Below are positions 1 through 13,250 of a stretch of 64,000 nt of DNA, piece after piece. The stretch is from Cricetomys ansorgei (taxonomy: Eukaryota; Chordata; Mammalia; Rodentia; Nesomyidae). Each line of letters starts with the position of its first letter. Position 1 is the first letter of the stretch. Location of the stretch: NCBI GenBank assembly GCA_026225945.1, contig JAMJFZ010001133.1, positions 8,452,501-8,516,500 on the forward strand. Direction: 5' to 3'. The notes under the pieces were generated by a model that did no database searches, was not told the DNA's origin, and saw only the letters and a list, made by a program, of their open reading frames with translations. A program made the position numbers and the translations under genes.

Positions 1-1783
1 AAAAATCAGGCAAGAAAGCTTTTCAAGTAAAGCCTAGTCCTCATTTGCAATGCTTTGAAGCCCCTAACTAGAATTAACATCATGATTATAAACATAATAA
101 AGTAGTAAATGTATGTAAATGTAGTAAAATGTATGGCTTTATAAATGTACATGCACTTTCAGTTATCTCAGACAATTGTAGTATTGCTCCCCAACTATTC
201 TGGCTGCCAACCCTGGGGACCCAAACTGAGTATCAGTGCTGTTCATGTTCACCTGGGTTTGTCATGGTAGGAGCAGAACTAAAAACTTCAATGACAATAT
301 GTGTTTTGTTATTTGGATGTCTGCTTTGTAGCGATTTCCTCTTAACTGAAACATTGTTGATACTGGATTAGGCTTTGTAGGTGATGCAGCCATTGGGGCA
401 GTCACCTCTTCCCCTCTAAGTAAACTCTCATCTTGCCCCTATAAGTAGCTCTCACAAGCTAAGCTAGACTTAAGAGGAATTGCTTCTTGTTCTGTTGTGT
501 GTGGCCTCTCTGAGTTGAATAGACATTTGTTCATCTCTCTAGGAATAGTCACAAAACATAGTGACTATTGTAACAGGAGTGGATAGTATCAATGACAAAC
601 TGGGAATCAATGTTTATATGGCCTCTGTGATGGGTGGTATAAAATGCAACCAAACCTGATCCAACTGTAGATGAAGCATCCTTACAGGCCATCTTGATAT
701 GGATATGTTCCCCTGTGTAGGATGAGATTCCCTGTCTCCTTCCTGTAGTGGAGTACATACTCCCCGCTGTGAAAAATAACACATGCAGCTGAGGCCAAGC
801 TATCAGAGAATGGAGTGTCTTTTGGAAGAAATGAATGACTGCCAAATGGACGATGAACTAGAAAATACCATAGTCATTTAATGTAGCAAATATGGGGCAG
901 AATTGTACACAGGCTGTGGTAACTGCCATGTAGCTATTGCTATGGCAATAAGACAAACATTGAGTCAAGCCTAAGCTGTCTGCCCAAAAATCAATTGTCC
1001 AAATAAAAAAAAGAAGTTTCAACAGGAAAATACAGGATGATGTTCTCCTCTCCACTGGCTCCTGATTTGGCAGGAAAATAGAAAATGATGTTGAGGTAGT
1101 TGTGTTGTTTATTGTTTTTTCATAGTGAGCAGGATTCAGGGAGAGAGAATACAGGTTAGGTCTGTTCCAAAAAATTCACCTTGAAAATCCAGAACTTAAA
1201 ATTCATGGAAAAACAGAACAATAAATATAAAGAAAATAAGATAGAGTGGTAGAAAGTATTTATAAGGTTTAACTTTAATACAAAGAAAAAGAAAAATTCG
1301 TGATTCGATTCACATTTCCTTGTAGTAGAAAACAGTGGCATTTGGTAGCTGATTATCATTCCATCAGAACAGTATATAGGGTTGAATAATGTAAAAAGTT
1401 ATTGACATAATTCAACAAGCAAGATGCTTCTTCAAACTAGCCCTCCCTTTGTAAGTAATCCCAGTAAACTCATTAATTCCTCAAGCTAAATGTGGGTGGA
1501 ATCATTTAACTGCTCCACCAGGTGCTCTGTCTGGGATGAAAAGGTATCTATCTGCTCACATCTTCCCAGAAAGATGTGACACAATAAATCTGTACACAGT
1601 GATACCAATGGTGTCACTATGAACCGGATAGTACATTTAAAGCAATTGATTTCATTCTCAAAGGCACAGTAGCATCCCATTGGTAAGTAGAAAAACAAGG
1701 ACTTGAGGCAAAGAAGTATATAGAGAGGACACAGCTTGAGAATTCACAGAAGAGCCCTTAGTTGCTTTGCCTAAGTGAGCTGT
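1..1783. other. Intergenic DNA, no recognised gene
   Basis: The stretch is AT-rich. Over 560-650 the + strand reads as a short peptide-like run (VDSINDKLGINVYMASVMGG) before in-frame stops. This could be a decayed processed pseudogene or LTR internal region, but I do not recognise it. Confidence 0.4.
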
Positions 1784-2210
1784 CATAGTTAGAGTGCCTA
1801 TTTCTGTAATGAAACACCATGTCCAAAAAGCTAGTTGCAGAGAAAACAATTTATTTGACTTATGCTTCCATATTGCTGTTCATCATCAAAGGAAGTCAGG
1901 ACAGGAACTGGAATAGGTCAGGAACCTAGAGGCAGAAGCTGATGCAAAGACCATGGATGGGTGTTTCTTACTTCCTTGCTTTCCACTTGCTCCTCATGGC
2001 ATACTCATCCTGCTCTCTTTTAGAAACTAGGACCAACAGCCTGGAAATGGTACCACCCACAAAGGGCTGTGCCTGCCCCCCATCAATCACTAATAAGGAA
2101 AATTCCTTACAGCCAGAACTTATGACTGCATCTTCCCAATTCAGATTCCCTCCTTTCAGAAAACTGTAGTAGTGTCAGGTTGACATAAGACTAGCCAGCA
2201 CATGGGCCAT
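1784..2210 (+). mobile_element. Rodent MaLR/RMER-like dispersed repeat
   Basis: The sequence runs from GTCATAGTTAGAGTGCC to AAGACTAGCCAGCAC and includes GAAACACCATG, AGGAAGTCAGGACAGGAACT and GTGTCAGGTTGACATAAGAC. It resembles a common mouse/rat long dispersed repeat recalled from memory. A second, shorter member lies near 43.7 kb. The exact family name is uncertain. Bases 1-1783 hold no recognised gene. Confidence 0.6.
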
Positions 2211-4088
2211 AGTGTACATAAAGTAAATCTTTTCATCTTGTTTCCTTGAAGAGGTAAGCATAATTCCTTTCATTTTTAGTGTTGTTACACTTTGTAGTTT
2301 CCCTCTAATGAATGGATAAAGCTGAAATATGGGATATGACTTGGAAGATTTGGTTGAAAAAGTATCCTTCATTTTTCAATTTCTCTTGGATCCTTCTCTC
2401 TGATGGCAGTAAGCCATCACGTTATAAGGATCTGGGCAGGAAAGAACTGTAGCCATAAAAGGAACAGCCTTCCAAATAAGCATTCTCTGAAGGAAACCCT
2501 AGATCCAGCTATGTTTACAGAAAAAGGTTGTCCCTGCTACCAGCATCCTGGCTGAAGTGTCTGTCATAAGAGATCCTGGGCCAGACCATCATCTGTACCC
2601 TTCTCCAATTCTTACTAAACAAAAACTGAGATATTAAACATTGTGACTAGTTAATGTAGGGGTAAATTGTTATATTACTTATATAATCAATAAAACCCAA
2701 GGTAGTTATAAGACTGTTTTTAAAAAAATGTTATCACTGGCCTTGTGAAATGTCGTAGAACTCAGAGTAAAGACTTGGGGGATAGTCCTCATGAAGACCT
2801 TTGCAAATCTGAGACAAGATGGGAGTTGTGGTTGGAGAAACCAGAGCATCCCAGAAGTTCTGCAAGCTGGAATCAGCAAGGAAGGACTCCCCCCAAAAAT
2901 TTTCAGAAGAAACATGGTCTTTTGAGCTTATAGACTGTAGACTTCTCTTCACTCAGTGGACATTATTTTCTCTGCTCTTATATATCCACCTACTGGTCTT
3001 TTGTTATGGCACCACTCAAAAAAAAGTTTTTAAAGCACATTCGTCAAAGGCCCATTCTCTGTTTAATCAAGAATTATGACATGTTGGTGGATGGTGTGAC
3101 CCATAAAAGAATAAGTTTTGAACAACGACCTCAAGATTCGTAGAAGCAAGAGTCACAGACACAAGTCATCTTGCAGTAAGCCTTCTCAAGTATAATGGAG
3201 TATCCCCTTAATGAAAACAGTGCACAAAATTTGAGACTTTAAAAGAAAACAAGTATTGTGGCCAAAACAGAAGGAAGTCTGTTAGAATTACAAAAATCCT
3301 ATATTAATCAAGGTATCTGAAGAAACCAACCCAATATAAATGTGTCTGTATACATGTGTATAAGTGGGAGGGTAGATATTTGTATGCATGTATGAATATG
3401 TATGCATTTCAGTCCAAATTTGAAGGACCAGAAACCTGAGAGAATTGATTGATATACATGCCAGTCCAGTGGAAGAACACTAAAGTCCCAGACCAGGCAG
3501 ACAGACAACAAGCAAAAAGGAGTGTTTCTCCTCCTTCTGAATCTCTTTTTAGATCCTCTATAGATCAACTGAGACTTACTACCAGGGAAGACAATGAATT
3601 TGAATGCATATGCTGATTAAAACAATGATTTCTACGGGAAATATCTGCATAGGCACACACAAAAATAATGTTAATTCGAGCACAGTCAAGTTAAAAAAAT
3701 AAACTAACAGTCACACAGAGATAAACCCTGGTAGAATTCTACTAAGTTGAATAGGGAGTATGTGTCATTTCAGCATTAAGACAAAAGATTCACATCATTT
3801 ACAAATGGAAGGAAACTAAAATGGGTTTTCAATTTGCCATAGAATCAGTGAAAGAAGAGCAGTGTTTACAAAGTATGGCAAGTAGTAGCTCTTATTCCAA
3901 ACTTAGTCAAAGGCAACTGTGGTGAAAACAAGCTAACAATGGGTAGTAACACACAAGAACTACTGTTAAGAACAAAGATACAGACTATAAGCTGAGTATC
4001 CATAAAGCCTTTCATAGGGCAGAGTCTCTGGATCTAATTGTGGAAATGCCTTACAGAAACGCCCAGGCCTTACTGATCTCCTAGGCAT
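2211..4088. other. Intergenic DNA, no recognised feature
   Basis: Only short shadow ORFs are present. An AATAAA near 2690 and a run of TA steps could be the end of an old LTR, but this is not supported further. Confidence 0.3.
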
Positions 4089-4277
4089 TACTTTTTCTTT
4101 TCTTTGTTCTTCTTTTTTTTTTTTCTCTCTTTTTTTCTTTTGGTTTTTTGAGACAAGGTTTCTCTGTTGTAACTCTGGCTGTCTTGGACCTCCCAGGCTG
4201 GCCTCAAACTCAGAGATCTGCCTGCCTCTGCCTGCTGAGTGCTGGGATTAAAGGTGTGTGCCACCAATGCCCTGCTC
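4089..4277 (-). mobile_element. B1 SINE with poly-T tail
   Basis: A T-rich tract (4090-4140) is followed by GAGACAAGGTTTCTCTG, CAGGCTGGCCTCAAACTC and GTGCTGGGATTAAAGG, the antisense B1 consensus. Confidence 0.92.
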
Positions 4278-4324
4278 CTAAGCATTTCTTAACTCTTTCA
4301 AATTCATAAGTCATGATGAACCCT

Positions 4325-4530
4325 TAAGATTGTTTAGTGGGGAAAGGCACTTGCCATGGTGTCTGAAGATCTGAGTTTAGTTCTTTGGACATACATGGGG
4401 GAAGGAGAGAACAAACTCTTACAAGTTTTATTCTGACCTTCACATATACGTTGTGGTGCTTGAGCACCCACACACATGAGCAAACCCATGTCCACACACA
4501 TTCACAATAAAATACTAAACAAATGTAATT
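4325..4530 (+). mobile_element. B3/B2-type SINE
   Basis: TTTAGTGGGGAAAGGCACTT, TCTGAAGATCTGAGTT and GGGGGAAGGAGAGAACAAAC match the B3-type SINE pattern (GTGGGTAAAGGCACTTGCC...GACCTGAGTT...GGAAGGAGAGAACC), ending in AATAAAATACT. It is diverged. Confidence 0.75.
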
Positions 4531-4972
4531 TTTAAACAAAAGATTAGTCATCACAAAAAGAGAACCTATAGAACCAAAAATTGATTGTGTAATTCTTCCT
4601 GGCAAGATATTAATAAAGTAAATAAAATAAGTCAATTAATAATATTAGTAAAAAGGATTCTATCTGACCTAATGAGTGACATCTTCAGACACTGTGAATG
4701 TTAGTAGACTTTAAAAAGCAACAACCTGAGTTTTTAAAGTCAGTGAGAAGCATACGTGAGAAACTGAAAAACTGCACAGGCAATCACCATTCAGTAGACA
4801 ATTTGCTAATAGCTGTTGCCATATGTTTCCACAGGGGAATTCTTCCAAAATGTCAAATAACAGATAGCTGCAATTAAATTTCAATTGTTCAGAGCATAGG
4901 AAAGGAATAAAAAAATAAGGAAAACTTCCTAATTACTTTACAATCTACATAACACATTAATGCCAAATCCTA

Positions 4973-4995
4973 TTAAAGACACACACAGACACATA

Positions 4996-5043
<48 letters not shown>

Positions 5044-5053
5044 AATACAAACA

Positions 5054-5092
<39 letters not shown>

Positions 5093-5310
5093 GCATATAC
5101 AAATACTCAAATATGAAAACACACACATATACACCCTCACATATATACACACATACAGAAAAACACACAAACACATACACATACACACAAAAATACCTAT
5201 ACACACATATATAAGCATATACACAAAAATACAGGCACACACATATACAAACACACATACATACACTCACAGACACACATACATACACACACAGACAGGC
5301 ACACAAACCC
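4973..5310. repeat. Compound microsatellite (CA)n-(TA)n-(CA)n
   Basis: A pure CA run spans about 4994-5040, then (AT)n about 5057-5088, then a degenerate CA-rich tract to about 5310. Long ORFs here on both strands are artefacts of the dinucleotide repeat. Confidence 0.95.
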
Positions 5311-5754
5311 AATCACCTTACTCAATGAAAGTCCATTTCTAAAAATAACCAGCAAGATTTGATTGTTTAATAGACAATGAGTCATGTAGGATGCATTTCT
5401 GGAACACTGTTTTCCTTCTTTGCAATATTAACTTAGCTAAAAACAGAAAACAATATACCTTGCAAGTTGGGAAAGAAGGTCATATGAATTCAGGTATGAA
5501 ATGCATTTACTACAATCCAACATCTCTTCTTCATTTCTAAAATAAAAATTAAAAAAAATCATTTCAATGAAACTATGTTTTTGTGTTTGCTAAAGTGGCA
5601 TAGAATGCTAATTACATTAATTAATTAATTAATTATATGTAATATAAATAATGCAAAACTTTACAATAAATGTTACGATTACAAGCTGTACTGGAGACAG
5701 CAGCTAATGTTTAAATAATGAAATAAAGCAATTTCAAGGGTACACAAAACAAAA

Positions 5755-5780
5755 ATAAATAAATAAATAAATAAATAAGA
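5755..5780. repeat. (AAAT)n microsatellite
   Basis: Six or more AAAT/TAAA units in a row. Confidence 0.9.
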
Positions 5781-5909
5781 ACTAAAGGGATCTTTTATAC
5801 TGATGAAAAGATGTGCAGAATAAAAGAATGGAGAACTGAGAAAAGGCCGAGTGGATGAGGAGATCCCATGAATGAGTGGGGAGACATGAGTCTGGGTCTC
5901 AGCACACAC

Positions 5910-6290
5910 ATAAAAAGCTGAGTGTTGCTACACATGTCTATGACTTCAGCCCTACGGGGAGAAAAGACAGAAGAATCCTTAGGGCTTGCAGGCCTGCTTA
6001 TCTAGATTAAAACCATCAAAGTCCAGGTAGAAATGAGGCAGAGATTAATAGAGGAGGACAGCCAACAAAGGACACCTGGCAGAGGACAGCTAACATGGAC
6101 AGCTGACATCCTACATCCTACTCTGCTCTCCACAGACATGGAGGCTCATGCATTTGCACACCCACATGCATGCACACATGTGTGCACATTCGTTTACACA
6201 CACACACAAACACATACACACACACACACACTCACACGCACATACACACACATGCACACACACCCGCACATACACACAACAGACACGGAC
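5910..6290 (+). mobile_element. B4-type SINE followed by CA repeat
   Basis: AAAAAGCTGAGTGTTGCTAC, ACTTCAGCCCTACGGGGAG and CATGCATGCACACATGTG resemble the B4/RSINE layout, running into a CA-rich tail at 6195-6290. Confidence 0.6.
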
Positions 6291-7689
6291 ACAAAAGAAC
6301 AAAACATGAACAGATGAAACACAAAAATTCATAAGGACCATAAAATATTCTATAAATAAAATGTACATGCCACTGGTAATGACAAAAGACCTCTGTCATT
6401 AAAAGGAATTTTAGGATCTTGGAAAAGAAAATAGAATATCATAAAAATAGCTGTTTTCCCTTATCTTAATCTGTAAAGCTAATTTGATCTCAGTAAATAA
6501 AAAAATAAAAGATGCCAACAGCATATTTTTGGAAATATATATAAACACAAAGTTAAATCAAAATAGCATAGCCTACAAACATCCTAAAAATATACAGAGA
6601 ATTATGCTTCACTAACACTATTATTTCAAACTTACCAATAATTAAAACAGCATGATGCTGAAGAGGAAGGCATTGTATGTACTGCTAAGCTCAGTAAGTA
6701 CTGACGTCGTTACCATCAATGTGACTTTTATCACATCTGAAACCAGCTACTGAATGCTATGTAATTTATTTCAAGAAGTTTCAGGCAAGAGATTGAAATG
6801 AGAAGCACAGGTAAAAGCCATGTAGCCGAACCCAGAAAATGCAAATTGAAGAAATTGTCCATAAGCAATAGCTTTTGCCTGAATTAGAACCAAATAAAAC
6901 GAAGACAGTGTGAAGCGTCAAGGGGAGATGTGATTAAGTCGAATTTTCTCCTGAGTGAAAGAAATGCTATTCGAGATATGACATCCTGTGGAGTGATTAA
7001 CTTCTGAAGGAATGTTAGCAGAACAGAAAATTGAAAGACGTTTAGAATGGATATTGTCATTTCTTGAAGAAAAAAAAATGCTCATCAAGAAATGAAATGA
7101 ATTATTCTGTGTCACAAACTAAATCATAAACCAAAATATGAGCAATTAGCTAGTGGTCTGAAGTTTCTTACTTTCATTGAAATTCAAAGGAATGCCTATC
7201 AATAGAGATTTTCCTTATTAAAGAAGGAAGCACCCCTTCACTAGCAAGTAAGAGTTCTGGAAATGCAGGAGGCACACGACAACTTTGAGCCTGGTATATA
7301 GAGTTAAGTCCTGGTCCCAAAATTGACTAAAGGATTTGAGGGAAGGAAGAAGAGAGAGAGGAAAGGAGAAACAGAGAAGCAGTGGGGACCTGAGGGATGT
7401 GGGGTGGAAGGAAGGATGGAGGAAGGGAGGGAGGGAGACAGGGACAGTGAAGAACAGATTTCTTCTACAGAAGTCCACAACTCCCCTGCCTCATTTGCAT
7501 TATGAGTTTCTTCTTCATGTGAGGCGATAATTTTAAACGTAACATGCATTGCTTTCATTACACTGAATGCATTACAATAAACACAAGAAATGTGGATGGG
7601 AGACTGCTTTGTTTGGATTGTTTCCATTTGTTTATTTGTTGTTACAACAAACCACTAATGCAGTGTGTCACAAACGTTGGGTAATGGCT
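6291..7689. other. Intergenic DNA, GA-rich stretch near 7.33-7.45 kb
   Basis: No gene is recognised. A purine-rich (GGAAG/GAGA) tract at 7325-7445 produces overlapping low-complexity ORFs. Confidence 0.4.
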
Positions 7690-7960
7690 CATATATTTGG
7701 AGAGCAAAATTTCAGGCATTTTTCTCCTGCTGGATTGCCTAGCCAATTTTGATGTTGGAATTAATGCCTGGCCATGTTCCATCTTGTTACGCCATGTTTG
7801 AGAGGTATACTAGGAGGACTGTTCTGTTCTGAGGAGAATTTGGTGGAGGAAGGTAGAGGGGTAGATCTGGGGAACAGGAGAGATAGGGGGAACTGAGATG
7901 ATTAGAAAGTAGAGAGGTGTGGGTTGTGATGTATTAAAAAAGAAAAGGAAAAAAATCATT
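7690..7960 (+). mobile_element. L1 3' UTR fragment, sense
   Basis: GGAGGAAGGTAGAGGGG...GGGGAACTGAGATG...GGGTTGTGATGTATTAAAAAAG resembles the G-rich 3' end of rodent L1 elements followed by an A-rich tail. An ATTT-rich simple tract follows at 7960-8030. Confidence 0.6.
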
Positions 7961-8265
7961 ATTATTATTATTTAATAATTTATTTATGTATTTATGCATT
8001 TATTTATTAATTTATTTATTTAAGTTTCTTTAATGATAACTAAAATGTAGCCTAGAGACCATTCTTGCTATATTTATGCAAAGTAAGTGGCTGCTTTCTG
8101 CCCTCCTCCAAAAAAAATTGGCCTGTGAGTAAAATGAATATTTTTGGATAACTGGAGTATGCAGAAGACATTTGAACACATTTAAAAACTCAGTGTTTAT
8201 TAGTGCTCATGCTTATGAAGATCTCAAATCAAAAGGAACAAGATGAACAGGAAAGATATAAAATA

Positions 8266-9190
8266 TGTAGAGTTGTATTTAATCATTTAATCCAGCAAAA
8301 TGTGTGCTCTGGGAAAGGTTCATATTGAAAGGTTTGTGTGACACCTTGGAAAGGATCAAATCCAAGGGTCTATATGAAGGGTTCACATTCAGAGGGCTGT
8401 GTGGTCCAGATAGCATGTAGAAAAATGTTAGTTCTCACCTTTAATCAAGTATTCGGAAAACAGTGATAGCACACACCTTTAATCTGCAGAATAGAAACAG
8501 TATGGAAGCAGACACCTGAAGCAGAGCTCAGAAAGATCAGTATCACACAGTCTGAAATAAGTCAGGGTGAAGAGCAGGCAAAGTAATGTCTTACAGGAAG
8601 AATTGGCAGAGGGATTCAGAATGAGGACACATCCAACTCTTGTGATAGAAAAGCTGCCCATCAGCTCAGAGAGGACACAGAGGAGAGGAGACAAAGGATA
8701 AGACACAGAGGAGTATGATGCAGTCTATGGCAGTCAGAGGGGTGTGAAGCAGTCTTAGGTGTCTGAGGAGTCTGAGAAGAGACACAGGGGCAGCTTGGAA
8801 GAAGTCAGTATCATATGGAAAGAGTGAGTCAGATTGAAGTCTAGCAAAGCAGTTCCATTGAGTCTAAGGCAGTCAGATTATCAGTCAGATAACTGAGTTA
8901 AAAACAATCAGCCAGATCCAGAGGTCAGTTTGAGCCAGTCATCTTTGAGAAGGGTTTGAGCCAGAGTAGAAAGTGAGTTGAATCACCCAAGCGGAATAGT
9001 TCAGTACATCTCTGCGTTTAAATGGAGATAGCCAGAGTGAGTCAGTCTCAGAGGCTGAGTCTGAAGCCTTTATATCCAGGCTTGTATCTTGAAGATTAGA
9101 ATGTACAGAGGCAGAAAAACTCCAGAGTTCCAGGACTAGGACCGATGATTGGATTAGGCAAAGAATAAAAAGCTTTTTTACACTGAATCA
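8266..9190 (+). mobile_element. LTR-like dispersed repeat, ~0.93 kb (family copy A)
   Basis: It begins TGTAGAG and ends GAATCA, so has TG...CA termini. It contains TCTGGGAAAGG, a SINE-like ACACACCTTTAATC motif, many AGTCAG/GAGTCAG motifs and AATAAA near the end. Two further copies, at 53785-54693 (reverse) and 57677-58680, share blocks in the same order. The structure suggests a solitary LTR. The family name is not recognised. Confidence 0.6.
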
Positions 9191-9357
9191 ACATCAACAT
9201 AAATGTACATAAGGAAGAGGAACGGAGCACCACTAACCATAAACAGATTTAAGAAATTCCTGATACTAAGCAGTATAAAGGGAGTGGTATCATCAGAGTT
9301 AAACTTCCACCTTGAGAAAAGGAATTTAAAAAGTGAAAAGAATATTAAAAATAAGTT

Positions 9358-9466
9358 TATGGTGAGGTATGATGGTGCACAACTTTAATCCCAGCCCTGA
9401 AAAGACAGAAGCCTACAAGTCTCTGAGTTCAAGGCTACCCTGGTCTACAGATCAATTCCAGGATTG
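9358..9466 (+). mobile_element. B1 SINE fragment
   Basis: GATGGTGCACAACTTTAATC...GAGTTCAAGGCTACCCTGGT is a diverged sense B1. Confidence 0.85.
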
Positions 9467-10928
9467 ATACAATTGATTGATACAATTCAATTCCAGTCAA
9501 GGTAAGTGAAGCAACCCAAGGGAAAAGGAAAGCTAGTGAAAATGTACTTTTAGGGAGGGCATTTTCCAGACCCACCAAGCAGCAGAAGTTGCCAGTATTC
9601 GATTCATGGCTCTGGATTTAGACTTAAGGTTCCCAAACAGGGAGTGTGGAATCTCCCTACATAACTAGGAAAAGCTGTAGATGCCAGGCATGTTTCATGG
9701 GTGTCACTACTTAGAGGCAAAAAGAGGCTTCTCATGTTGATTATTATCTTGGATATTTCTTCTAACTCTCTTAGACTTGTAAAATATTTCAATATGTAAA
9801 ACAGGAAGTGTGAGTACTAAAAAAAAATGGCCATTATCATAGGCACAGTTGTAACCATCCTCATCTAGTTACAGTTTAAAAAATATATTTTAAGCCCTTT
9901 AAAAATTTCCTTACACAGCTGAATTTAAGATTTGTATTTCCAATACGGTAGTAACCATAATTCTATCAATAATGAAACGAGTTAAAATGAATCTCTTTAA
10001 GCAACAGCCCAGTCATGTCCTTAAACAAGTTACCATATGACTGAACTTCTTAAAGTATGCAATGATATGAATGATTGAATGAACTTCCTGTTACACTGAT
10101 TGGGATAAAATTTATAAATGTTGAATATTCCATATGTCCACAGATATATATCTTTTAAAATAAGAAAAAGATACTAACATGAAAAAATGGAAAATTGAAA
10201 AAAGCCTGATTATCATTTAAAAAGTATACAACTTTGGGTGTCAATTGGCATGTCTGTTGAGTAATATAAAAGGTCCCTGAGGTAGTAGGAATGACCTCTT
10301 CTTAACTGAATCAGGATTAACACACTTGTTCTCTGGGTAGATAAAATTTGGCCATCATGGCCTGATCTGCCAAAAGTTTAGACTGAAGTGTGGCATGGAA
10401 GTTCCAATTTTAGGAATCAAGTCCTATGCTGAAGCTAAACTGTCATTGGAAATGCTGCCTTCTGAAGGGATTATTGTTCTTTTCCTAGAACCCTGATAAG
10501 AACTTGCATCAATGGCAGAGAGTAAGACTACCCCAGATTCATTCTGTCTACCTTCCTTTCAGACCATGTGCTCTCTCCAAATTGCCCCATCCATGATGCC
10601 ATTTGCTATGATGTGACATAACCAGGTTTCCCTGAACATAGGAAAAATACATGTAAATAGGCCTTTTGTACTTTGCAAACAGTGATCTACAGAACATAGT
10701 CCTGAATTCCTGGTTGTAGTAGTCATGAATAGTTTGAAAGTTTGAGGAGGTATGTGACTATCAATTTTAATCACCATCTATGTGTACAGGTACTTATGTA
10801 CATATATGTACATCCATATAATATATGGATATGTATGTGTGTATGTGTGTATATACATATACACACACTCATACACATATGGTTCTGAAAATCTGTCATT
10901 CTGTGCAAATTTTTGTGGATGAGTAGTT
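9467..10928. other. Intergenic DNA
   Basis: Nothing is recognised apart from a TA/TG simple tract at about 10795-10880. Confidence 0.35.
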
Positions 10929-13250
10929 GTTCAGAAATAATTTTTCAAAGACAAAAGATGAAAGATAATGAAATGCATATGTCACTTTTTCAATTATGAC
11001 ATGACCCTTAAAATCTTGACATCATAGTGTTCAGTCACCCTGACCACTACAGCAACCTCAGACTTCAGTGGGTGGTCTACCAGCTACTGTAGCCATTTTT
11101 GCTGTTTCCTGCGAATAAAGATAAGATAACTTCATTTCCATTGATAGGTTCTCCATTGTAGGCTCCGACATAAAGGTATTGTTTAATAAGTAGTTTTGAG
11201 TCTGATGATAGACTAATAGTTTATGTAAAACTTCTCTCTTGATTCTTCTAGACCATGTGAACTAATTCGTAACTCAGCTATGGCTTCATGAACAGCTACA
11301 CATTTTAGCAATATTCAGTGCCAAGCCCCTAAAGAAATAGGATTATCATATCAGGGGAGGTATGCTCTGTACTATACAGGAGAATGATGGTTGTTTTCTG
11401 CAGTATGTAGTTGTTTCATCCATTTTTACCACAAAAGTTTTATGGAAACTGCACAGAATTTAATCCCAAATTTAAGACTCTCTGGTTTTCACAAGTCCTT
11501 TTTGTTGCTAAAATGTATCGTGTTCTTTGGAACCTATTTCCCAATATTTTAGTATTATTTCAGATTAGATAAGAATGACTTTATGAACATGCTCTTGTGT
11601 TCACTTTTGTGTATCATGAAACATAATTGGTACTTCTGTAAAGTATCTTCATATCACTGTTTTACTGTGTGGAGACAACTGTTAGCTCTTGTCAGTCTCT
11701 ACCACTTTGATTCATAGGGGATTAAAGGTTTGCTAAGTAAGAGCTATGGTGATTCTGTGCATATTCTTTTAGAGGTGAAGCATATTTCTTGGCCTGTGTA
11801 ACATTCACTTAAGGAAATATATATATATATAGATAGATAGATAGATATATAGATATATAGATATATAGATAGATATAGATATATATAGATATAGATAGAT
11901 ATAGATATATTTTTTCTTTTTAAATATACAAGCTTTATAAGCAAATCATAGTAAAAAATCCACTAAAACAGCTACCAATACAGGAAATATTTATTATATA
12001 GAAGAGAAAGAAAATACTCAGAGGCATCTGAAAGCATTCACAAACAGAGAGAAAAAGGAACAGACTGGACATGGCCAGGGTTGTGTTTGAAAGATGAAAG
12101 ATTAGCAGAGGAGAACAGTGGAGATACCTGGTGCAGGGGGAAAATTTCCTTGCCTTTTTAAAGAACAGGTGGGGGGACATTGGAACATTATGGAAGCTAT
12201 AATAGTGCAGAGTGAGAGAGGGAATTCTGAGAAGGCACAGAAAACTATGTGTGCGCTAAGCAATATACAACAAGTAGAATGGAATCTCAGAATACCTGAA
12301 GGACAGAATGGGTATTGATATCCTGAAAGATGAACAGGGCATTGTAGAGCCATATGTCACTTTTGCAAGGGGTAAAAAATGTCTGGTTTTCCTGGACAAG
12401 TACAATTTGATAATACTTGATGAATGCTTTTATTTTACGAATACAAGAAATCCTCTATAATCTGAGTTGTGCCAAGACTAGCATTTTTGGACATATACAA
12501 TCTCTGAGACCAAACAAAATGGCTTAAATTATTTAGGAAAATCTGAATGTTAAAAAAAAAATGAAACAGGGTCTCTCTCTGGTGCAAAACCTGATTTTTA
12601 TTTCCTTCCTATCTATTTATATTGGCCTTCATAGTAATGGGTGTAATTACAGCATTTCAATACACAAATATCCTTCTGATTTTGTTCTTATCACACTTAA
12701 ACATATTAGTCATTTTAAGTCAGAATTTTTAAGCAGAAAATCCTTATGAAGTACTTTAAATTTGAGTAAAGTTTTCGTGCTAGCTAGTACCATAGAATTC
12801 TCCATATTTCAGAAAATCTATAGTTTGTAGACTATACAAACTATTATTATCACCAAAATCCAGTCATTTAAGGACATAGACATTCTAGTTTTACATTATC
12901 TATGATGATTGCGTCCTCAAGGATGCTGCATACATTATTAGGGGATTTATCAGAATACCCCAAGGATGTTTCAATCATAAGTCTTTGTGGCTCTAGGCTT
13001 AACTTCTATGCATGTATCTCACTTCCCTTGTTTTCAAAGTAATCTGACTTCCCCATGAATGAAGTTTCTGATTATTTTGATAAACTACATTCATTTAAAG
13101 ATTCCTATGATTATTATTTCTGGTAGACTTTAGGGTTCATAATGTCAGTGGTGTCTGCCAGCCGTCTTTATCACATGGACTTTTGATAGATTAAAAGAAT
13201 CAGGAATTGAGACACTTTGGGACTGCTGAGATTCTTGTGGCTCAAAGGTT
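10929..13250. repeat. Array copy 1
   Basis: The left part, to about 11.57 kb, has many differences from copies 2-4. For example it lacks the insert carrying GTGTCTTTAAATAAGG. The right part is almost identical to copies 2 and 3. It contains an AT/GATA microsatellite at 11815-11910. Confidence 0.88.
11815..11912. repeat. AT/GATA microsatellite (array copy 1)
   Basis: (AT)n is followed by interspersed GATA and ATATAGAT units. Counterparts occur at 14150-14246, 16485-16580 and 18824-18945. The copies differ mainly in AT-run length and unit order. Confidence 0.92.

Noticed and set aside
4960..5385. Overlapping ORFs of 60-97 codons rich in His/Thr or Cys/Val
   Set aside because: Translations of (CA)n and (TA)n microsatellites; the same applies near 6.2, 24.4, 28.0 and 44.8 kb.
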